This document shows positions 23,788-33,576 of a DNA stretch of 64,000 nt, one piece after another. The translations under genes were made by a program, and so were the position numbers. Where the stretch lies: positions 5,215,922-5,279,921 of the forward strand of contig NZ_CP023777.1 of NCBI RefSeq assembly GCF_002557795.1, given 5' to 3'. Every line of letters starts with the position of its first letter. Position 1 is the first letter of the stretch. The DNA is from Chitinophaga caeni (GTDB lineage: Bacteria; Bacteroidota; Bacteroidia; Chitinophagales; Chitinophagaceae). The notes beneath the pieces were generated by a model. That model saw nothing but the letters and a program-made list of their open reading frames with translations. It had not been told where the DNA came from and did no database searches.

Positions 23788-25677
23788 TTATTCACCTTTC
23801 TTTTCTTCACCACCTTCGTTTTGTTTCAATTTCTCTCTCAATTCAGCCAAAGCACCCAAGTCACCTAAAGTAGCTTTTTCTACTTTACCTTGAATGTTTT
23901 TCACTGCTTTGCGAGTTTTGTCAGCCTCAACACGTTTTTCTTTCGCTACGGCTTCTTTCTCTTCGGCTTTAGATTGTTCCCAAACTTTGGTGTGAGAAAC
24001 CAAGATACGTTTTTCGTTGCGATCGAATTCGATGATCATGAATTCTTTCACATCGTCAACGTTGATTGGTTTTTCGTCTTCCGTTTTCAGGTGACGAGCA
24101 GGAGCGTAAGCTTCTAAACCGTATTGTAATTGAACAGTAGCACCTTTTTCATCTTTCTTCACCACGGTACCTTCATGGATGGAACCAATTGGGAACACGG
24201 TTTCGAAAGTATTCCAAGGATCTTCTTCAATTTGTTTGTGGCCGAGGCTCAGCTTGCGGTTTTCCTTGTCAATACCTAAGATTACTACATCGATTTCGTT
24301 ACCTACTTTCGTGTATTCACTTGGGTGGTTGAAACGTTTGATCCAGCTCAGGTCAGAGATGTGGATCATACCGCCGATACCGGTTTCCAATTCAACGAAC
24401 ACGCCGTAAGGTGTGATGTTTTTAACGATGCCTTTGTGACGGCTATCTAATGGGAACTTAGTTTCGATTGTAGACCATGGATCTTCTGTCAATTGCTTGA
24501 TAGAAAGGCTCATCTTACGTTCTTCTTTGCTCAGGGTAACTACCACTGCTTCGTATTCTTCGCCTAATTTGAAGAATTCTTTAGCGTTGATAGGGGTAGA
24601 AGCCCAAGAGATTTCAGATACGTGAACTAAACCTTCCACACCTGGTAAGATTTCCAAGAAAGCACCGTAATCTTCGATGTTCACCACTTTACCTTTTACT
24701 TTAGCACCTTCGGTGATGTTAGCAGGTAAAGTATCCCATGGATGTGGAGTTAATTGTTTGTAACCGAGGCTGATACGTTTTTTCTCGTCGTCGAAGTCCA
24801 ATACCACAACGTTGATCTTTTGATCCATTTGCAATACTTCGCTCGGATGAGAGATACGTCCCCAGCTGATATCAGTGATGTACAACAAACCGTCTAAGCC
24901 GCCCAAGTCAATGAACGCACCGAAGTCGGTGATGTTTTTGATAGTACCTTCCAATACTTGACCTTTTTCAAGTTTGGAGATGATATCCACCCTTTGTTGC
25001 TCGATATCGCTTTCGATAAGCGCTTTGTGAGAAACCACCGCGTTACGGATTGCTTCATTGATTTTAACCACTTTAAATTCCATGGTTTTACCAACGAATT
25101 GATCGTAGTCGGTAACTGGTTTCACATCGATTTGAGAACCCGGCAAGAAAGTTTCCATACCGTAAACGTCCACGATCAAACCACCTTTAGTTTTGCTGGT
25201 AACAGTACCAGTAACCACTTCGCCAGTTTTGTAAACGTCCACGATTTTTTCCCATGCGCGTTGCATACGAGCTTGTTTACGGCTCAGGTGCAAGTTACCG
25301 GAACGGTCTTCTTTCTCAACTACCAAAACCTCAACTTCGTCACCGATTTTCAGGCCCGGCATGTCGCGGAACTCGTTCAAGGAGATCAAACCATCAGATT
25401 TGAAGCCGATGTTGATTACCGCATCCGTGTGAGTCAAACCTACGATTGTACCCGTAAGTAAGCTGTTTTCGTCAAATACTTTGAAAGTACTGTCGTACGT
25501 AGCATCATATTTGGCTTTTTCTTCTTCTGAGTAAGAAGAAACGTTACGTTTGTCTACGCTCCAATCGAAATCGTCGTGAGCAGTAGCAACAGGCGCATTT
25601 GTTGTTGCTGTTTCGGCCGCTGCTTGCGGAGCCTGTTGTTCAGCATTTTGTTCGTTAATAATGTTGTTTTCTTCCAT
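23788..25677 (-). CDS. rpsA: 30S ribosomal protein S1
   Basis: 629 residues. S1 binds mRNA and helps unfold it on the 30S subunit. After a Gln/Ala/Glu-rich N-terminal tail (about 1-50) come six S1/OB-fold repeats. Clear examples are [20 protein letters not shown] (repeat 2), [20 protein letters not shown] (repeat 3), [20 protein letters not shown] (repeat 4) and [20 protein letters not shown] (repeat 5); the sixth is divergent. The C-terminus is charged (EEKKGE), as in Bacteroidota S1. The gene is monocistronic: its own -7 box lies upstream and a strong terminator follows. Bacteroidota depend little on Shine-Dalgarno pairing, so S1 is likely important for initiation. Confidence 0.97.
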   Translation of the reverse strand: MEENNIINEQNAEQQAPQAAAETATTNAPVATAHDDFDWSVDKRNVSSYSEEEKAKYDATYDSTFKVFDENSLLTGTIVGLTHTDAVINIGFKSDGLISLNEFRDMPGLKIGDEVEVLVVEKEDRSGNLHLSRKQARMQRAWEKIVDVYKTGEVVTGTVTSKTKGGLIVDVYGMETFLPGSQIDVKPVTDYDQFVGKTMEFKVVKINEAIRNAVVSHKALIESDIEQQRVDIISKLEKGQVLEGTIKNITDFGAFIDLGGLDGLLYITDISWGRISHPSEVLQMDQKINVVVLDFDDEKKRISLGYKQLTPHPWDTLPANITEGAKVKGKVVNIEDYGAFLEILPGVEGLVHVSEISWASTPINAKEFFKLGEEYEAVVVTLSKEERKMSLSIKQLTEDPWSTIETKFPLDSRHKGIVKNITPYGVFVELETGIGGMIHISDLSWIKRFNHPSEYTKVGNEIDVVILGIDKENRKLSLGHKQIEEDPWNTFETVFPIGSIHEGTVVKKDEKGATVQLQYGLEAYAPARHLKTEDEKPINVDDVKEFMIIEFDRNEKRILVSHTKVWEQSKAEEKEAVAKEKRVEADKTRKAVKNIQGKVEKATLGDLGALAELREKLKQNEGGEEKKGE

Positions 25678-25697
25678 TTAAAAATTTTTAAGAGGAG

Positions 25698-25705
25698 CAA
25701 AGATA
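25698..25705 (-). promoter_or_regulatory. -7 element of rpsA
   Basis: TATCTTTG on the minus strand, 20 bases before the ATG. The -33 region (GATTTTAC) is only a partial match. Confidence 0.6.
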
Positions 25706-25958
25706 CTAATAAATGCTGTAAAATCGGGCTGTTGGCGGAAGTTTCTGGCCATTGATCACATTATTTTAACCAGGCTTGAACAAATAGTTGTAAAAATTAT
25801 TATTATATAAAAATAATTGTATTGATAATGAGTTCAACTTGACTTGGATAGCTTGAAATGCCTGTTCAGTACGGCCTTGGAAAGCCAGGCCCTTTTTTTA
25901 CATTTTTTTATATGAAATTTGTAAGACCAGGTTGAATATTTTGCTTTAATTTACCATT

Positions 25959-26864
25959 ATGAACGGGACTTCTTTTAGATCTGAAATTCGCTTTTGGTTA
26001 AGGCAGGGCAATATGGTGAATTATCTGCTGTTTGCCAACGTGATCGTATTCTTGGTGCTTGGTATTTTGTATGTCCTGGCTCATTTGACACCGGCTGCCG
26101 TGGCTCCTATTTACGGCTTCCTCAACGATAACCTCTCCCTGCATAGCAACCCCAAGGTGTTCATCACTAAACCCTGGGGGATCATTACATACATGTTCGT
26201 GCAGCTCAACGTGTTACATATCTTGTTTAACATGTTGGTCTTCTATTGGTATGGAAATTTATTCCGCACGGAGCTGGGCAACAGGCGTGTACTGCCGGTT
26301 TATATACTTGGCGGGATCGTAGGCGGGTTATTTTTTATGTTGTTGTACCAAGTATTGCCGGGATATTCGGCGGTAGACGTTCCCTTGATCGGTGCTTCCG
26401 CTGCCGTCATGGCTTTTTTACTCGCGAGCGCTACCGTTTTACCAAACTTGGAGTTGAACCTGTTCATCTTCGGTTATGTCAAGTTGAAATATATCGCTGC
26501 TGCTTTCCTGGTCATCGACCTGGTCATGATTCCCTTCGGTAACTGGGGCGGTATTGCTTCGCATCTCGGTGGCGCATTATTCGGGTATTTGTATGTCAGC
26601 TACCTCCGCCGCGGCGTGGATATGGCGCAACCCCTGATTTGGTTGTTTACAAAGTTGGCCAACATGGGTTCGGGTGCCGGCCCCGGGGAAAGAAGGGCAT
26701 TCAGGCCCAAAAAATCACCTTTAAAGGTCGTTAAAACCAAGAACGAGGAAAATGTGCAGCAAAAACTCGATATCCTGCTCGATAAAATCAATGAAAAGGG
26801 TTACAATAGCCTTAGCAGCGAAGAGAAAAAGTGGTTGAAAAAATATAGCGACAGCAAGGATTAA
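25959..26864 (+). CDS. Rhomboid-family intramembrane serine protease
   Basis: 301 residues, six transmembrane helices in the first 220. The catalytic Ser is in LIGASAAVMAFLLA (GASA, about residue 147) and the partner His in IASHLGGALFGYLY (about 202); HILFNMLVFYW carries the conserved His/Asn of helix 2. Rhomboids cleave membrane proteins within or next to the bilayer. The cytoplasmic C-terminal tail (about 240-301) ends in a small helical domain (LDILLDKINEKGYNSLSSEE) typical of Bacteroidota rhomboids (DUF6576-like). The gene stands alone, divergent from rpsA. Confidence 0.93.
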   Translation: MNGTSFRSEIRFWLRQGNMVNYLLFANVIVFLVLGILYVLAHLTPAAVAPIYGFLNDNLSLHSNPKVFITKPWGIITYMFVQLNVLHILFNMLVFYWYGNLFRTELGNRRVLPVYILGGIVGGLFFMLLYQVLPGYSAVDVPLIGASAAVMAFLLASATVLPNLELNLFIFGYVKLKYIAAAFLVIDLVMIPFGNWGGIASHLGGALFGYLYVSYLRRGVDMAQPLIWLFTKLANMGSGAGPGERRAFRPKKSPLKVVKTKNEENVQQKLDILLDKINEKGYNSLSSEEKKWLKKYSDSKD

Positions 26865-26925
26865 ATTCTAATTAGAGCCTGCAAAGAGCCACCATTAACC
26901 ACGTATTTAGCACTCAAATTCAAAA

Positions 26926-26983
26926 AACAACCGGTTGATAGGAAAACAACCAAAACATACTGTTTCCCAGCAACCGGTTTTAT
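26926..26983. terminator. Bidirectional terminator
   Basis: CAACCGGTTGATAGGAAAAC pairs imperfectly with GTTTCCCAGCAACCGGTTTT across a 14-base loop between two convergent genes; the tips CCGGTT are perfect and A/T runs flank the structure. Confidence 0.75.
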
Positions 26984-26999
26984 TATTGTTCGATAAAAA

Positions 27000-28283
27000 T
27001 TATTGCTTCGGAAGATGCTCCAGGTCGATTGCAGGGGGCACTTTCGTAGCAGGGCGTTCAATCATACTGCCCTTGTACTGGTTTCCAACTTCGCGGAAAC
27101 CGCCAGAAAACATGTAGAACATCCCCTTCTCAAGCCCACCGCCAACATCGAACCGCTGGTGTACTTTCGGGTTTGCCGTGGTGGAAAAACGGGCTTTTGT
27201 TAATTCGATCCATTCACCCTTGGCGGTTCTCACCCATTGGTTGCCATAGCGAGCTTTGAAGAAATCTTCACCGTTGTCACTAAAATTTTCAACGAACGAA
27301 TAAAGTCCGCCCAGGTATTTACCGCCGGATTTGGCTTTATCCCAGGTGGCGATCAGCTTCCATTTCCCAACGGCAGGATCGAAGAAATAGCCGCTATACA
27401 CGGTATGATCCCCGTTCGGTTTGGCATGAACCAATAGCTTGTAAGTAGTTTCGGCTTTCCAGTTAAATTTCCAGAAGCTCTGTCCCCCGCTACCTTCGTT
27501 TCCGAATTCATTGATCGTCACATCTTTACCTTTGCGAACTAATTTCACGGCATACTCTTCAGGAATCTGCTTGGGATCTTGGGTATCGTAAGCGCTCCAG
27601 ATTGAGAAAAGCACCCTTCTTTCCGTTTTACTGTTAATCTGTATCCCGAAATAACCGCCGCTGAAACCATTTACCATGTAATAAGAATGCAATGGCTGCG
27701 CGTCGGCAGGTACATTAATTTCATTATAAAACCACTCAACATCGCCGCTGTTAGGAGGTACGGGGTAAGATAAATGGGTGGCGGGAGCGCCGCGGTAACG
27801 GCTGGCGTTGTACTGGATGCTCTCCGCGTTGGGTCCTGAGAACAATACATCCTCGATCATCGGTAAGCTGCTTCCTTCCAGTGCATGAATTTCTACGGCA
27901 TGGTAGCCTTTCGCGGTAACATTATATTCGCCAACGGGCAAAGTAATGCTAGCGGAACCGGCAGGTACGTTCAAAGCTTTCTTTTCATTACCCAACTGCA
28001 CAGACAATTTGCTGGCGGCACTGCCCGGTTGCAATTTTAAAGATAGCGCCAGGGGCCCCGGTTGATTTACCAGGAAGAAGGTTTTTGTATACCCTTCCTT
28101 GCTTTTCCAAGCCCTTAAACCGCCACGGCCAATTTCACCGTTGCCTGCATCCCTGCTAGGATACACGTAAGCGTTACTGAAAAGTGGTACGGCGGTCGTA
28201 TCCGGGGCATTTGACGCTGCTATCGATTGTTCACTGTACAAAAAGCTACAGGCAAAAGCAGTAGCTATAAATAATTTAGTCAT
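27000..28283 (-). CDS. Secreted DUF3472 / DUF5077 protein
   Basis: 427 residues with a signal peptide (MTKLFIATAFACSFLYSEQS, cleavage probably after SIAA). The N-terminal DUF5077 region (about 35-150, carbohydrate-binding-like beta-sandwich) has FFLVNQPGPLALSLKLQ and ITLPVGEYNVTAKGYHAVEI. The DUF3472 region (about 185-410) contains DVEWFYNEINVPADA, FSGGYFGIQINS and LGGLYSFVENFSDNGEDFFK, with repeated Trp/Tyr residues. Such two-domain proteins are frequent in polysaccharide-degrading Bacteroidota and are presumed to act on or bind glycans, but no activity is established. The gene is solitary, convergent with the rhomboid gene. Confidence 0.88.
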   Translation of the reverse strand: MTKLFIATAFACSFLYSEQSIAASNAPDTTAVPLFSNAYVYPSRDAGNGEIGRGGLRAWKSKEGYTKTFFLVNQPGPLALSLKLQPGSAASKLSVQLGNEKKALNVPAGSASITLPVGEYNVTAKGYHAVEIHALEGSSLPMIEDVLFSGPNAESIQYNASRYRGAPATHLSYPVPPNSGDVEWFYNEINVPADAQPLHSYYMVNGFSGGYFGIQINSKTERRVLFSIWSAYDTQDPKQIPEEYAVKLVRKGKDVTINEFGNEGSGGQSFWKFNWKAETTYKLLVHAKPNGDHTVYSGYFFDPAVGKWKLIATWDKAKSGGKYLGGLYSFVENFSDNGEDFFKARYGNQWVRTAKGEWIELTKARFSTTANPKVHQRFDVGGGLEKGMFYMFSGGFREVGNQYKGSMIERPATKVPPAIDLEHLPKQ

Positions 28284-28472
28284 AGTTTGGCTGATTTGTA
28301 TTACATCTTTGCGAACTCAAGATACTGAATGATTCCCTGGGTTTGTTACCTTTCAAATAGAAATACATGTATTTTGTACACTTATTTTACCATAGGTGTT
28401 CAAAACAGGCTTCCGGGGAGATGAAAATGTGGTTGCGGGAGTAGAAAAATAGCTGTGTCGATAATTTCTTGT

Positions 28473-28480
28473 TAACTTTG
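28473..28480 (+). promoter_or_regulatory. -7 element of ispH
   Basis: TAACTTTG, 58 bases before the ATG at 28539; the -33 region is weak. Confidence 0.5.
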
Positions 28481-28538
28481 TAAAAGGATTACAACCTGGT
28501 CAACTGGCTTCAATTGCAGATAAATATTAACAGAACGA

Positions 28539-29762
28539 ATGAAAACTTTCAACGTACCCGTAATTTACCGTAGCCCGCTCATTACCGCGATCAAGCAAAA
28601 GCGCAAACAGCAAGATAAGATGAAGAAGGATTTCAGCCCGACTCATTTAGATTTCGGGCCGGTAAAAATATTGCTGGCCAGGCATTTCGGTTTTTGTTAC
28701 GGGGTGGAGAACGCGATAGAAATAGCATTTAAAACCGTGGAAGAAAACGAAGGTAAAAGGATATTTCTCCTCAGCGAGATGATTCATAACCCGCAAGTAA
28801 ACCAGGACCTGCTTTCGAGGGGTGTACAATTTATCATGGACACGCAGGGAAAACAGCTGATTCCTTGGGATGAACTACATGCGGAAGACATCGTGATCAT
28901 TCCCGCATTCGGAACGACACTTGAAATTGAAGGTATACTGAAAGCCAAGGGTATCCAACCTTTGCAATATAACACTACCTGCCCATTCGTAGAAAGGGTT
29001 TGGAATAAGGCCGAGCAGATTGCAGGTAAGTCCTACAGCGTCATCGTGCATGGCAAGCCCAAACACGAAGAAACGCGCGCTACCTTTTCGCACAGCCGTT
29101 TACATACCCCGACCGTGGTTGTTAAAGATATGGCGGAAGCGGTCCGGTTGGCAGATTATATCCTCGGTAAAAAAGAACCTTCTCAATTCTATGAAGAATT
29201 TAAAGGTCAATATTCTGAAGGTTTCAACGTGGAGAAAGATCTGCAACGTGTAGGCGTGGTCAATCAAACAACCATGTTGGCCTCGGAAACACAGGCGATT
29301 GCCGATTTCATCAAGCAAAGCATCAAGGAACGTTATCAACTCGATGATGCTAATATTGGCGACCGTTTTGCAGATACGAGGGATACCCTTTGTTATGCCA
29401 CCAATGACAACCAATCTGCTGTCATCGGGATGTTACAAGAACCCGCAGATTTGGCCATCGTTGTCGGCGGTTACAACAGCTCCAACACCTCGCATTTGGT
29501 AGAGCTGTGCGAAGAACATTTACCGACCTTTTTTATATCCTCCGCCGATAAGATTATCAATAAACAGGAAGTACTACATTACGATTTCCATCGCCATGAA
29601 GAATTGCATTCCCTTCAATTCCTGCCGGAAAAAGATACCGTTACTATATTGCTTACGAGCGGCGCATCTTGCCCGGACGCTATCGTGGAAAACGTGATTG
29701 AAAAAATCCTCGAACTTCACGGAATACATGATGGGATTACACAGATTTCACGGAGTCTTTAA
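28539..29762 (+). CDS. ispH: 4-Hydroxy-3-methylbut-2-enyl diphosphate reductase (IspH/LytB)
   Basis: 407 residues. Last step of the methylerythritol phosphate pathway, making IPP and DMAPP with an iron-sulfur cluster. Cluster cysteines are C53 (HFGFCYGVENA), C148 (NTTCPFVERVW) and C378 (SGASCPDAIVEN). The fold is preserved, with active-site histidines in EMIHNPQVNQ and VIVHGKPKHEE. It is about 90 residues longer than the Escherichia coli enzyme: an N-terminal extension (1-40) and an insert around 190-225, both usual in Bacteroidota. A start at residue 28 (MKKDFS) is possible, but the promoter position allows the longer form. Monocistronic, with its own terminator. Confidence 0.95.
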   Translation: MKTFNVPVIYRSPLITAIKQKRKQQDKMKKDFSPTHLDFGPVKILLARHFGFCYGVENAIEIAFKTVEENEGKRIFLLSEMIHNPQVNQDLLSRGVQFIMDTQGKQLIPWDELHAEDIVIIPAFGTTLEIEGILKAKGIQPLQYNTTCPFVERVWNKAEQIAGKSYSVIVHGKPKHEETRATFSHSRLHTPTVVVKDMAEAVRLADYILGKKEPSQFYEEFKGQYSEGFNVEKDLQRVGVVNQTTMLASETQAIADFIKQSIKERYQLDDANIGDRFADTRDTLCYATNDNQSAVIGMLQEPADLAIVVGGYNSSNTSHLVELCEEHLPTFFISSADKIINKQEVLHYDFHRHEELHSLQFLPEKDTVTILLTSGASCPDAIVENVIEKILELHGIHDGITQISRSL

Positions 29763-29824
29763 AATATCTATCGAGATATTTTGCAAGCAGCTTCTATTTA
29801 TTGTATCAATTGCTATGTAAATGG

Positions 29825-29878
29825 GTATAGCGTTATGAGCTAACAAATATATTATTTGTTACCAATCTTGGGCTATAC
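29825..29878. repeat. Nested inverted repeat
   Basis: Outer arms GTATAGC/GCTATAC (29825-29831, 29872-29878) enclose a perfect inner hairpin AACAAATA-TAT-TATTTGTT (29842-29860). Confidence 0.6.
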
Positions 29879-29948
29879 TTCCATATGCTTGTCATATTAA
29901 TCTGTGATCCGTGAAACCCGGTAAATCTTCCTAAAAATGCATGAACGC

Positions 29949-29977
29949 AAAAAAGACACCGGGAGGTGCCTTTTTTC
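29949..29977 (+). terminator. ispH terminator
   Basis: CACC/GGTG core with flanking G-C and A/T pairs (AAAAAG...CTTTTTT), followed by TTTTTTCTTT. Confidence 0.65.
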
Positions 29978-30151
29978 TTTGGGGCTAATCAAACGCTAGT
30001 AATGCAGAGAAAAAATTTTTATAACAAACAGTTAAATATTCGTCGTTGTTGATACAAATGTAGTTCAGCAGCCATTTTTGCGCAACCAGTAATTAATACA
30101 TGGTATGTTATTGGAGATAACTGGTATAAAAAAACGCAAAACTGGAATGAA

Positions 30152-30913
30152 TTAAAACTGCATAGCTTTCTTTAAAAACTCGGCTTTCCTTCTGCGGGAA
30201 ACTTCCACTTGGGTTCCATCAGACATTAAGGCGTAGCCCCCTTCACCTTGGATATAGGAACTCATTTGTTGCAAATTGATCAGGTGGGAATTATGAATCC
30301 TGAAGAAATCGATTTCAGAAAGCAATTCTTCAAATTCTTTCAGCGGTTTTGATACCAGCAAATGCTTTTTATCGATAAAAAATATCTTGGTATAATTCCC
30401 GGTAGATTCACAGCGTACGATATTTTGAACGGGCATAAATATCAGCCCATTGAAGGTAGGTAAGGCTATTTTCCGGTTCGTTTGTTGAAGCGTTTTCATG
30501 TTTTGCAAGAACATTTCCAGCGGCGCCATACCAGGAGCGTATTTTATACCCTTCTTCTCCATATGTTTCTTTATAGCTTCTTGCAAATCTGCCACGCTAA
30601 AGGGTTTTAATAAATAATCAAGGGCGTTAAACTTAATAGCCTTCAGCGCGTATTGTTCATACGCGGTCGTAAAGATCACGTCAAATTGAATCTTGCCGAA
30701 AAGGTTCAACAGTTCGAAACCATTCTGGTGCGGCATTTCCACGTCCAGGAATACTAATTCGGGTTGATAAGTATCAATTACAGTTTTAGCCTCAGCTACG
30801 CTCCGGGCTGTTGCTAGTACTTTTACATCGGGGCACTTTTTCTCCAGCATCGTGATTAAGGCCTCGATACAATGCTGTTCATCGTCCACGATAATAGTCT
30901 TGATCTCGCTCAT
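30152..30913 (-). CDS. LytTR-family response regulator
   Basis: 253 residues from the ATG at 30913 (MSEIKTIIVDDE). Receiver domain at about 5-120: acidic pocket VDDEQH, phospho-acceptor Asp in LVFLDVEMPHQNG (about 56), Thr in IIFTTAY-like VIFTTAYEQYA, Lys in DYLLKPFSV. The LytTR DNA-binding domain (about 150-250) carries MPVQNIVRCESTGNYTKIFF and FFRIHNSHLINLQQM. It lies 74 bases downstream of a TPR sensor kinase gene on the same strand and is presumably its partner. The longer frame to 30934 adds only seven residues. Confidence 0.93.
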   Translation of the reverse strand: MSEIKTIIVDDEQHCIEALITMLEKKCPDVKVLATARSVAEAKTVIDTYQPELVFLDVEMPHQNGFELLNLFGKIQFDVIFTTAYEQYALKAIKFNALDYLLKPFSVADLQEAIKKHMEKKGIKYAPGMAPLEMFLQNMKTLQQTNRKIALPTFNGLIFMPVQNIVRCESTGNYTKIFFIDKKHLLVSKPLKEFEELLSEIDFFRIHNSHLINLQQMSSYIQGEGGYALMSDGTQVEVSRRRKAEFLKKAMQF

Positions 30914-30987
30914 GTTTAATATGGTTGATATCAAATCAATATAAATAGGCTAGAATTATTGCCCGGTATCTTCTTCCCTGCCATTAG

Positions 30988-32943
30988 TTAAAATACGAAT
31001 TCGACCGGCAACACGATAATTACTTCTGTTCCGGCCGCTTCGCCGGAACTGTCATATAAATCTATGATTTTAACGTTCGTCTCTTTAACGTTATTCGTTT
31101 TCTTAATTAAATCCACCCTACTTTCCGTCACGGTCATTCCCATGGAATGGTGCGTCCTTGCTTTTTGGGCCTTGATTTCCATGGCCCGTTTCCTCCCGAT
31201 TCCATTATCCCTTACCTTGCAATACAATAATTTACCTTCTAGGCTTATATCAATTTCTAGCTGTCCCTGTCCATCGAGGTGTACCAAACCATGCCATATG
31301 GCATTTTCTACGTACGGTTGAATAATCAACGGTGGCACCAGGATATCTTCCGGGTGAATATTATTGGATAAACGAATGGAATACTCAAATTTATGGTTAC
31401 ATCTCAAGGCTTCCAAATCCAGGTATAATTCCAAGGAATCCAATTCGTTGTTTAGTTGAACGAAGGTATGCTGACTATTTTCCAAGATCATACGCATCAG
31501 CTTTGAAAACTTGGTAAGGTAATCGCTGGCTTGCTCCTGGTTGTTACTCCAAATATAACGGTGAATAGAGCTTAATGAATTAAATATAAAATGCGGGTTC
31601 ATTTGCGAGCGGAGCGCTTTCAACTCCAGTTGCAGGGCTAAGCGTTTGGCTTGGGAATTACGGTGCCGCAAGTAAAAAAATCCAAGGATGATCAACATTA
31701 CTAAGAAGCCGCCCAGGGATATGATCCAGGCCAAGTTGCGTTTCATACGTAGTTGGCTTACTTCCTGTTCGTGCTGTAAAATCTTGATCTGGTTATCTTT
31801 TCTATCAACCTCGTATATTGCTTGCATTTGCGCAAAAGCTGTCGTTGACTTTTCATTGACCAAGCTATCTTTATATAAAAGGGATTTATTAAGATTATCT
31901 AGCGATGCCTGGTAGTTACCCGAGGCCTTATAATTATCGGCCAGGACTTTAAATGCATCTTCCAGTACAGATTTAAAATGATATTGCTCACCGAGATCCA
32001 ATGCTTGCTTGATGTACTCCCTGGCGCTTTCAAATTTTCTTTGTTCCGTCAACAACTTCCCGATCTCCAGGTAGTTTTCAGCCGTATGTATTTTATCATC
32101 TACTTTATGGTTTACGGCCAAAGATTGGGACAAATATTTCATTGCCGTGTTATAATCCTTTTTCTCCTGGTAGGCAGAGCCAAGCGCCGTGTAACAAATA
32201 GACATACCAGTAGGATTCTCCAATTCGATGTTTACCGCTAATGAACGCTTATAAAAATCGATGGCTTTATCGAGTTGCCCCAGGTATTGGTAACCGTAAC
32301 CGATATTTCCCAAGTTAATAGCCATCCCTAGTTTGTTGCCGCTTTTGGTTTCCAATGCAAGGGCTTCCTCGAAATGCTTGATAGCCTCCTTGTATTTACC
32401 GGCTGTTAACTGGATATTACCAATACTATTAGTAGCTACGCAAATGTTTCGCGTATCATGTATCTTTTCAGCGACCTGCAATGCTTTCAGGTGGCAATTA
32501 AATGCATTTTCAAGATCATCGAGGCGACGGTAATCGACCCCCATATTATTTAAACTGAAGGATATAGTTTTAAGATCCTTCGATTCTTCGGCATTTTTAT
32601 AAGCCCTGGTATGAAGATCGAGGGCGAGGATATATTCCGATTTATTTCTTTTAGCTGTCCCGATATCATTATACGCTTCGGCTAGAGCTTTGGGGTAATG
32701 AATCTTTTGAGCAATAATGATAGCTTCTTGGAAGAAAGGATTTTCCCCGTCCTTATTGAAATAATACTTATTGTTATTCCTGCCTTCGCGCATCAGCGCG
32801 TTAACCTTGGCTGTATCGTCCTTTAAAGATTTAAGTTGGGTAAAGCGGTTGGCAATTACAGTCGAATCCTGCGCGTAAATATTTACGCTGATCGAGATAA
32901 GGCATACGATCAAAAAGTGGCGAAAAACAGTCACAGCTTGCAT
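30988..32943 (-). CDS. TPR-containing LytS-type sensor histidine kinase
   Basis: 651 residues. Signal peptide (about 1-24), then six or seven TPR units in the periplasm (about 70-370), such as AEAYNDIGTAKRNKSEYILA and YKEAIKHFEEALALETKSG. One transmembrane helix follows at about 404-426, then a short coiled coil. The His-kinase domain (PF06580) has the phospho-acceptor His in LRSQMNPHFIFNSLSSIHRY, and the ATPase domain has the N-box VENAIWHGL and G-box VRDNGIGRKRA. Kinases of this layout respond to envelope or nutrient signals through the TPR sensor, but the ligand is unknown. Its response regulator is encoded immediately downstream. Confidence 0.93.
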   Translation of the reverse strand: MQAVTVFRHFLIVCLISISVNIYAQDSTVIANRFTQLKSLKDDTAKVNALMREGRNNNKYYFNKDGENPFFQEAIIIAQKIHYPKALAEAYNDIGTAKRNKSEYILALDLHTRAYKNAEESKDLKTISFSLNNMGVDYRRLDDLENAFNCHLKALQVAEKIHDTRNICVATNSIGNIQLTAGKYKEAIKHFEEALALETKSGNKLGMAINLGNIGYGYQYLGQLDKAIDFYKRSLAVNIELENPTGMSICYTALGSAYQEKKDYNTAMKYLSQSLAVNHKVDDKIHTAENYLEIGKLLTEQRKFESAREYIKQALDLGEQYHFKSVLEDAFKVLADNYKASGNYQASLDNLNKSLLYKDSLVNEKSTTAFAQMQAIYEVDRKDNQIKILQHEQEVSQLRMKRNLAWIISLGGFLVMLIILGFFYLRHRNSQAKRLALQLELKALRSQMNPHFIFNSLSSIHRYIWSNNQEQASDYLTKFSKLMRMILENSQHTFVQLNNELDSLELYLDLEALRCNHKFEYSIRLSNNIHPEDILVPPLIIQPYVENAIWHGLVHLDGQGQLEIDISLEGKLLYCKVRDNGIGRKRAMEIKAQKARTHHSMGMTVTESRVDLIKKTNNVKETNVKIIDLYDSSGEAAGTEVIIVLPVEFVF

Positions 32944-33576
32944 ACAATTCGATTTTCAGCGTAGGTGTAGCACAAGTTAAATAAATCTTGGAAGAAACTA
33001 AGGGGTGTATTCACCGGAAAAATGAAGGGGCGAAAGAATTCGCCCCTTTCCTATTAACCGAATACACCTACTGAAAATATGGACGCTACACTTGCGTGTA
33101 TGCGGATCCACATTGTCACAACGGGATAGCGAGGTGTTAGCCTCCCGTTTAATTTATTGGTAGATTTTATATTACGGTTAATAGCCGGGTTTTCTTTAGG
33201 GATCAAATCCGGATATGGCCTTCAAAAGCGTAGGGCATTTTCCGATTGCCCGGATGATAACAGGATGACGATTCGAGATCGCTGTTAACACCAGTCAACC
33301 ATAACTACGCAATTTACTTGCAGGCTATAATCCAAGCAACTTCAGTATCCAACAATGTTGTTACGCGTGTATACAACATCTTCCTAAAAGCCGGGGCCTT
33401 TCGTAAAAAATGGGATAGGTAAAAAATCATTACTGGAGGAGTGAAGGGTATTCATTCACATCCGTTGGTTGAGGAATTTCTGAGGATTTGGCAAAAAAAG
33501 ATACCCTGTGGGTCGTCTTTATAAGAACAAATTTAATAACACTTTTTAAATATAAAAAAAATATTTAAGGAGAATG
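32944..33576. other. Long gene-free region with hairpins
   Basis: 633 bases without a supportable frame. A perfect 8-bp hairpin GGGGCGAA-AGAA-TTCGCCCC lies at 33027-33046 and a second at about 33119-33154 (AACGGGA ... GAGG/CCTC ... CCCGTT). GATAACAG/CTGTTAAC near 33255-33290 gives a third. These could terminate an unannotated small RNA or be relics; I cannot identify a known RNA family. Confidence 0.5.

Larger units (their letters stand above)
29763..30151. other. Intergenic region with hairpins
   Basis: No gene. It contains a nested inverted repeat at 29825-29878 and the ispH terminator at 29949; the remainder is AT-rich and featureless. Confidence 0.6.

Noticed and set aside
26246..26542. 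98-codon frame within the rhomboid gene
   Set aside because: Shadow of the rhomboid gene in another frame; Arg-rich with no matching family.
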